64,000 nt of DNA from the NCBI RefSeq assembly GCF_001936475.1, contig NZ_MSPQ01000013.1, positions 62,001 to 126,000 on the forward strand, read 5' to 3'. Below, piece after piece: positions 62,359 through 64,000 of this stretch. How positions within the stretch are numbered: the stretch's first letter is position 1; every line of letters starts with the position of its first letter. The stretch comes from Algoriphagus marinus. Its GTDB lineage: Bacteria; Bacteroidota; Bacteroidia; Cytophagales; Cyclobacteriaceae. Both the position numbers and the translations under genes were made by a program. The notes beneath the pieces were generated by a model, which worked only from the letters and a program-made list of their open reading frames with translations, searched no databases and was not told the DNA's origin.

Positions 62359-62439
62359 ATGAATGTTCAATTGATAATTTTGTCATTGAGACATTTGTTC
62401 AAATTAAAATTTGCGGCTTTTGATTTGGCCAAATTTTAG
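62359..62439 (+). CDS. Possible 26-residue small protein
   Basis: An ATG at 62359 opens a 26-codon frame, MNVQLIILSLRHLFKLKF onwards, that ends at 62439. The peptide is hydrophobic and basic and could form an amphipathic helix. The start lies only a few bases after the predicted start of transcription, so a leaderless or very short leader would be needed. A small regulatory RNA is an equally good reading. Confidence 0.22.
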   Translation: MNVQLIILSLRHLFKLKFAAFDLAKF

Positions 62440-62497
62440 TTCATAAAAAGGAAACTTTTAATCTCTAAAGTTATATTTGGGTTTATATTCTGAAAAG

Positions 62498-62523
62498 AGT
62501 CTTGCTATTGGCAAGACTTTTTT
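62498..62523 (+). terminator. Orphan terminator
   Basis: AGTCTTGC (62498-62505) pairs with GCAAGACT (62511-62518) around a 5-nt loop and is followed by T residues. No plus-strand gene precedes it within several kilobases except the candidate 62359-62439 unit. Confidence 0.75.
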
Positions 62524-62846
62524 GTTTTGTAAATCGAGGTTTAGAATCATTTTTTCTATGGAGGAAACTTGAACTTCCAGAAAGCCCATTCTTTAGCCCA
62601 TTTTGCAGGTTATTTGTTTGAATCGACAGGGAATTGTTGAAAGCGGAATCAGAGAAGGAAGTTTAAAAAGTTATTAGGGAATGGAATACCATATCATATT
62701 TTTTTCGGGTCTAAAGACATGAAATCATTGCATTCTTAATTAATTATTCGAAAGTAATTTTCCAGTTTCTTTCTCTTTTTTTTTAAGCGGTTGGGGAAAG
62801 GGTATCTCCTATAATTATTTTTAGCGCTCTTAAAACTTCTTCTTTA

Positions 62847-64000
62847 ATGAAAAAAATCACAGTCCTCTTATTCCTGTTTTTATATTCAGGCCTTTCCTAC
62901 TCCCAAGTAAGATCTTTTCAAAAGGAACATGTTTTCCCCGAAAACAACCCCAATGCAAAATTTCATACCGTTTCCGGAGAACGACATGGGGCTTCATTTT
63001 TCAAGAAATTCGAATTCCCTGAAGTAGAATATCAGCCTACTGATCAATTGACCTTCGATAAATACCACACTGTAGAGGTAATGTATCATTGGTATATCAA
63101 ATGGGCTGAGCAATTTCCCGAGATTGTTGACTTGTATGAGATTGCCAAATCCTATGAAGGCCGGCCTATCTACCAAATGACAATCACCAATAAAAAGACT
63201 GGAAAGGATACTGACAAACCTGCGGCATACTTCGAAGGAGGAAGACATTCCGGAGAAATTACAGCAAGTGAATCGATTCTCTGGTTGACTCAGCATTTAT
63301 TGGAGAACTATGGAAAAGATCCTGAAATCACCCATTTAATTGATTCAAAGACAATTTATTTACGACCTCAGAACAATCCTGATGGGTCAAATCTTTACCT
63401 TTTTACTGAGCAGCGTAACCGCAGCACTGTAAAACCACATGATAATGACCGTGATGGGCTTTTGGATGAAGATCCGGAGGAAGACCTTGATGGAGATGGA
63501 GTGATTTATCAGATTCGGAAAAAAGCGGTCACTAAAGAGGAAAAAGAAAAGGCAAACTTTATTATTGATCCAGCTCATCCATCGGGTAAACTCATGAAGA
63601 GGGTTTTTCCTGGAAAAGGTGAATATCTTATGTACACCGAAGGAATAGATAATGATCTGGATGGGAGTTATAACGAAGATGGAATAGGAGGTTTGGATCT
63701 TCATCGGAATTATCCGGAAAATTGGAGACCAGATATTGGAGGCGATCTTACCGGAAGAGGATATACCCAGTATGGAGCAGGCGAAGCTCCATTGAGTGAA
63801 GTGGAATCAAAAGCCACAGTTCTTTGGATTCTCAGTCATCCTAATATTTCGGTAGTAAACTCTATGGATACCCGAGTGCCGATGCATCTAAGAGCTCCTT
63901 CTACTTCTAAATCAGAGGAACGTATGTACCCTTCAGATCTTGCAATATATAAAGAGATGGATCAACTGGGTCTTTCTTTTACTGCATACCCTTGGGCAGG
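62847..64000 (+). CDS. M14 zinc carboxypeptidase, N-terminal part (cut by window edge)
   Basis: The frame runs from the ATG at 62847 to the window edge, about 384 residues. A signal peptide (1-21, YSQVR) starts it. The M14 zinc ligands appear in GGRHSGEITAS (His and Glu near 135), followed by RPQNNPDG near 175. An acidic insert, DNDRDGLLDEDPEEDLDGD, resembles a calcium-binding loop. LDLHRNYPENW supplies the usual substrate-site Asn-Arg. The enzyme should remove C-terminal residues from peptides outside the cytoplasm. The C-terminal catalytic Glu lies beyond the edge. Confidence 0.88.
   Translation, partial: MKKITVLLFLFLYSGLSYSQVRSFQKEHVFPENNPNAKFHTVSGERHGASFFKKFEFPEVEYQPTDQLTFDKYHTVEVMYHWYIKWAEQFPEIVDLYEIAKSYEGRPIYQMTITNKKTGKDTDKPAAYFEGGRHSGEITASESILWLTQHLLENYGKDPEITHLIDSKTIYLRPQNNPDGSNLYLFTEQRNRSTVKPHDNDRDGLLDEDPEEDLDGDGVIYQIRKKAVTKEEKEKANFIIDPAHPSGKLMKRVFPGKGEYLMYTEGIDNDLDGSYNEDGIGGLDLHRNYPENWRPDIGGDLTGRGYTQYGAGEAPLSEVESKATVLWILSHPNISVVNSMDTRVPMHLRAPSTSKSEERMYPSDLAIYKEMDQLGLSFTAYPWA

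Larger units (their letters stand above)
62235..62846. other. Long intergenic region between lrp and the M14 peptidase
   Basis: The 612-bp AT-rich stretch lacks a long gene. It holds a candidate promoter (62320-62351), a 26-codon reading frame (62359-62439) and an orphan terminator (62498-62523). The part from 62524 to 62846 shows no clear feature and should carry the promoter of the M14 gene. Confidence 0.6.

Noticed and set aside
1-64000. CRISPR array, insertion sequence, prophage or restriction-defence island
   Set aside because: No regularly spaced repeats, transposase, integrase, phage or defence genes were seen.

Overview
The window looks like a chromosomal segment from an aerobic Bacteroidota bacterium, most likely Cytophagales, family Cyclobacteriaceae (Algoriphagus-like). 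The evidence is a low-to-medium GC content, many exported lipoproteins and outer-membrane barrels, genes that depend little on Shine-Dalgarno sites, promoters of the TTTG-N19/21-TAnnTTTG type in front of both tRNA genes, and characteristic family sets: DUF3822 beside coaD, a TamL-type Omp85 lipoprotein divergent from a TrmH methyltransferase, DUF4136 lipoproteins, and a sufBCDSE-DUF59-bacilliredoxin operon. The genus is inference. No phage, insertion sequence, rRNA operon or CRISPR array is visible.

Layout. 1-9.9 kb holds housekeeping and small enzymes: the pyrE start, two Nudix hydrolases, coaD with DUF3822, a pseudopilin-like membrane protein, a RecD/UvrD-type helicase, a DUF1573 exported protein, an ABC exporter, an EamA transporter, a HAD phosphatase and a secreted esterase. 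10-15.9 kb is a catabolic cluster for L-fucose or a similar deoxysugar: FucP permease, sugar dehydrogenase, lactonase-type amidohydrolase, FAH-family hydrolase, a second SDR dehydrogenase and a Gfo/Idh oxidoreductase. It follows the non-phosphorylating fucose route but lacks the dehydratase. 16-22 kb holds a cyclophilin, an acyltransferase, a secreted esterase, an AI-2E permease and an alanine/sodium symporter. 22.2-22.9 kb carries tRNA-Pro(TGG) and tRNA-Ser(GCT), plus a decayed copy of the tRNA-Pro 3' end and its terminator.

23-33 kb has a PAS-like protein ending in a broken histidine-kinase phosphoacceptor helix, a beta-propeller lipoprotein, a stand-alone LytTR regulator, queA, menC, a lactonase-like lipoprotein and ppc. 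33-47.7 kb is rich in envelope genes: three related DUF4136-type lipoproteins with a small barrel and a helical periplasmic protein, an Omp85-like barrel, another barrel, an exported HAD lipoprotein and arylsulfatase pair, a membrane-anchored AraC regulator, and a FadL-like / Ig-barrel / OmpA operon. 47.9-55.3 kb has PAP2, hemF, TamL, TrmH, an SBF transporter, an acyl-CoA-binding protein and citrate synthase. 55.5-61.5 kb is the SUF iron-sulfur assembly operon, followed by an Lrp regulator and a truncated M14 carboxypeptidase.

The best leads for something undescribed are the DUF4136 lipoprotein set, the FadL/OmpA trio, the degenerate kinase, competing hairpins near 47.8 kb, and an orphan promoter-terminator unit near 62.4 kb. 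None is proven; each is a hypothesis from sequence alone.
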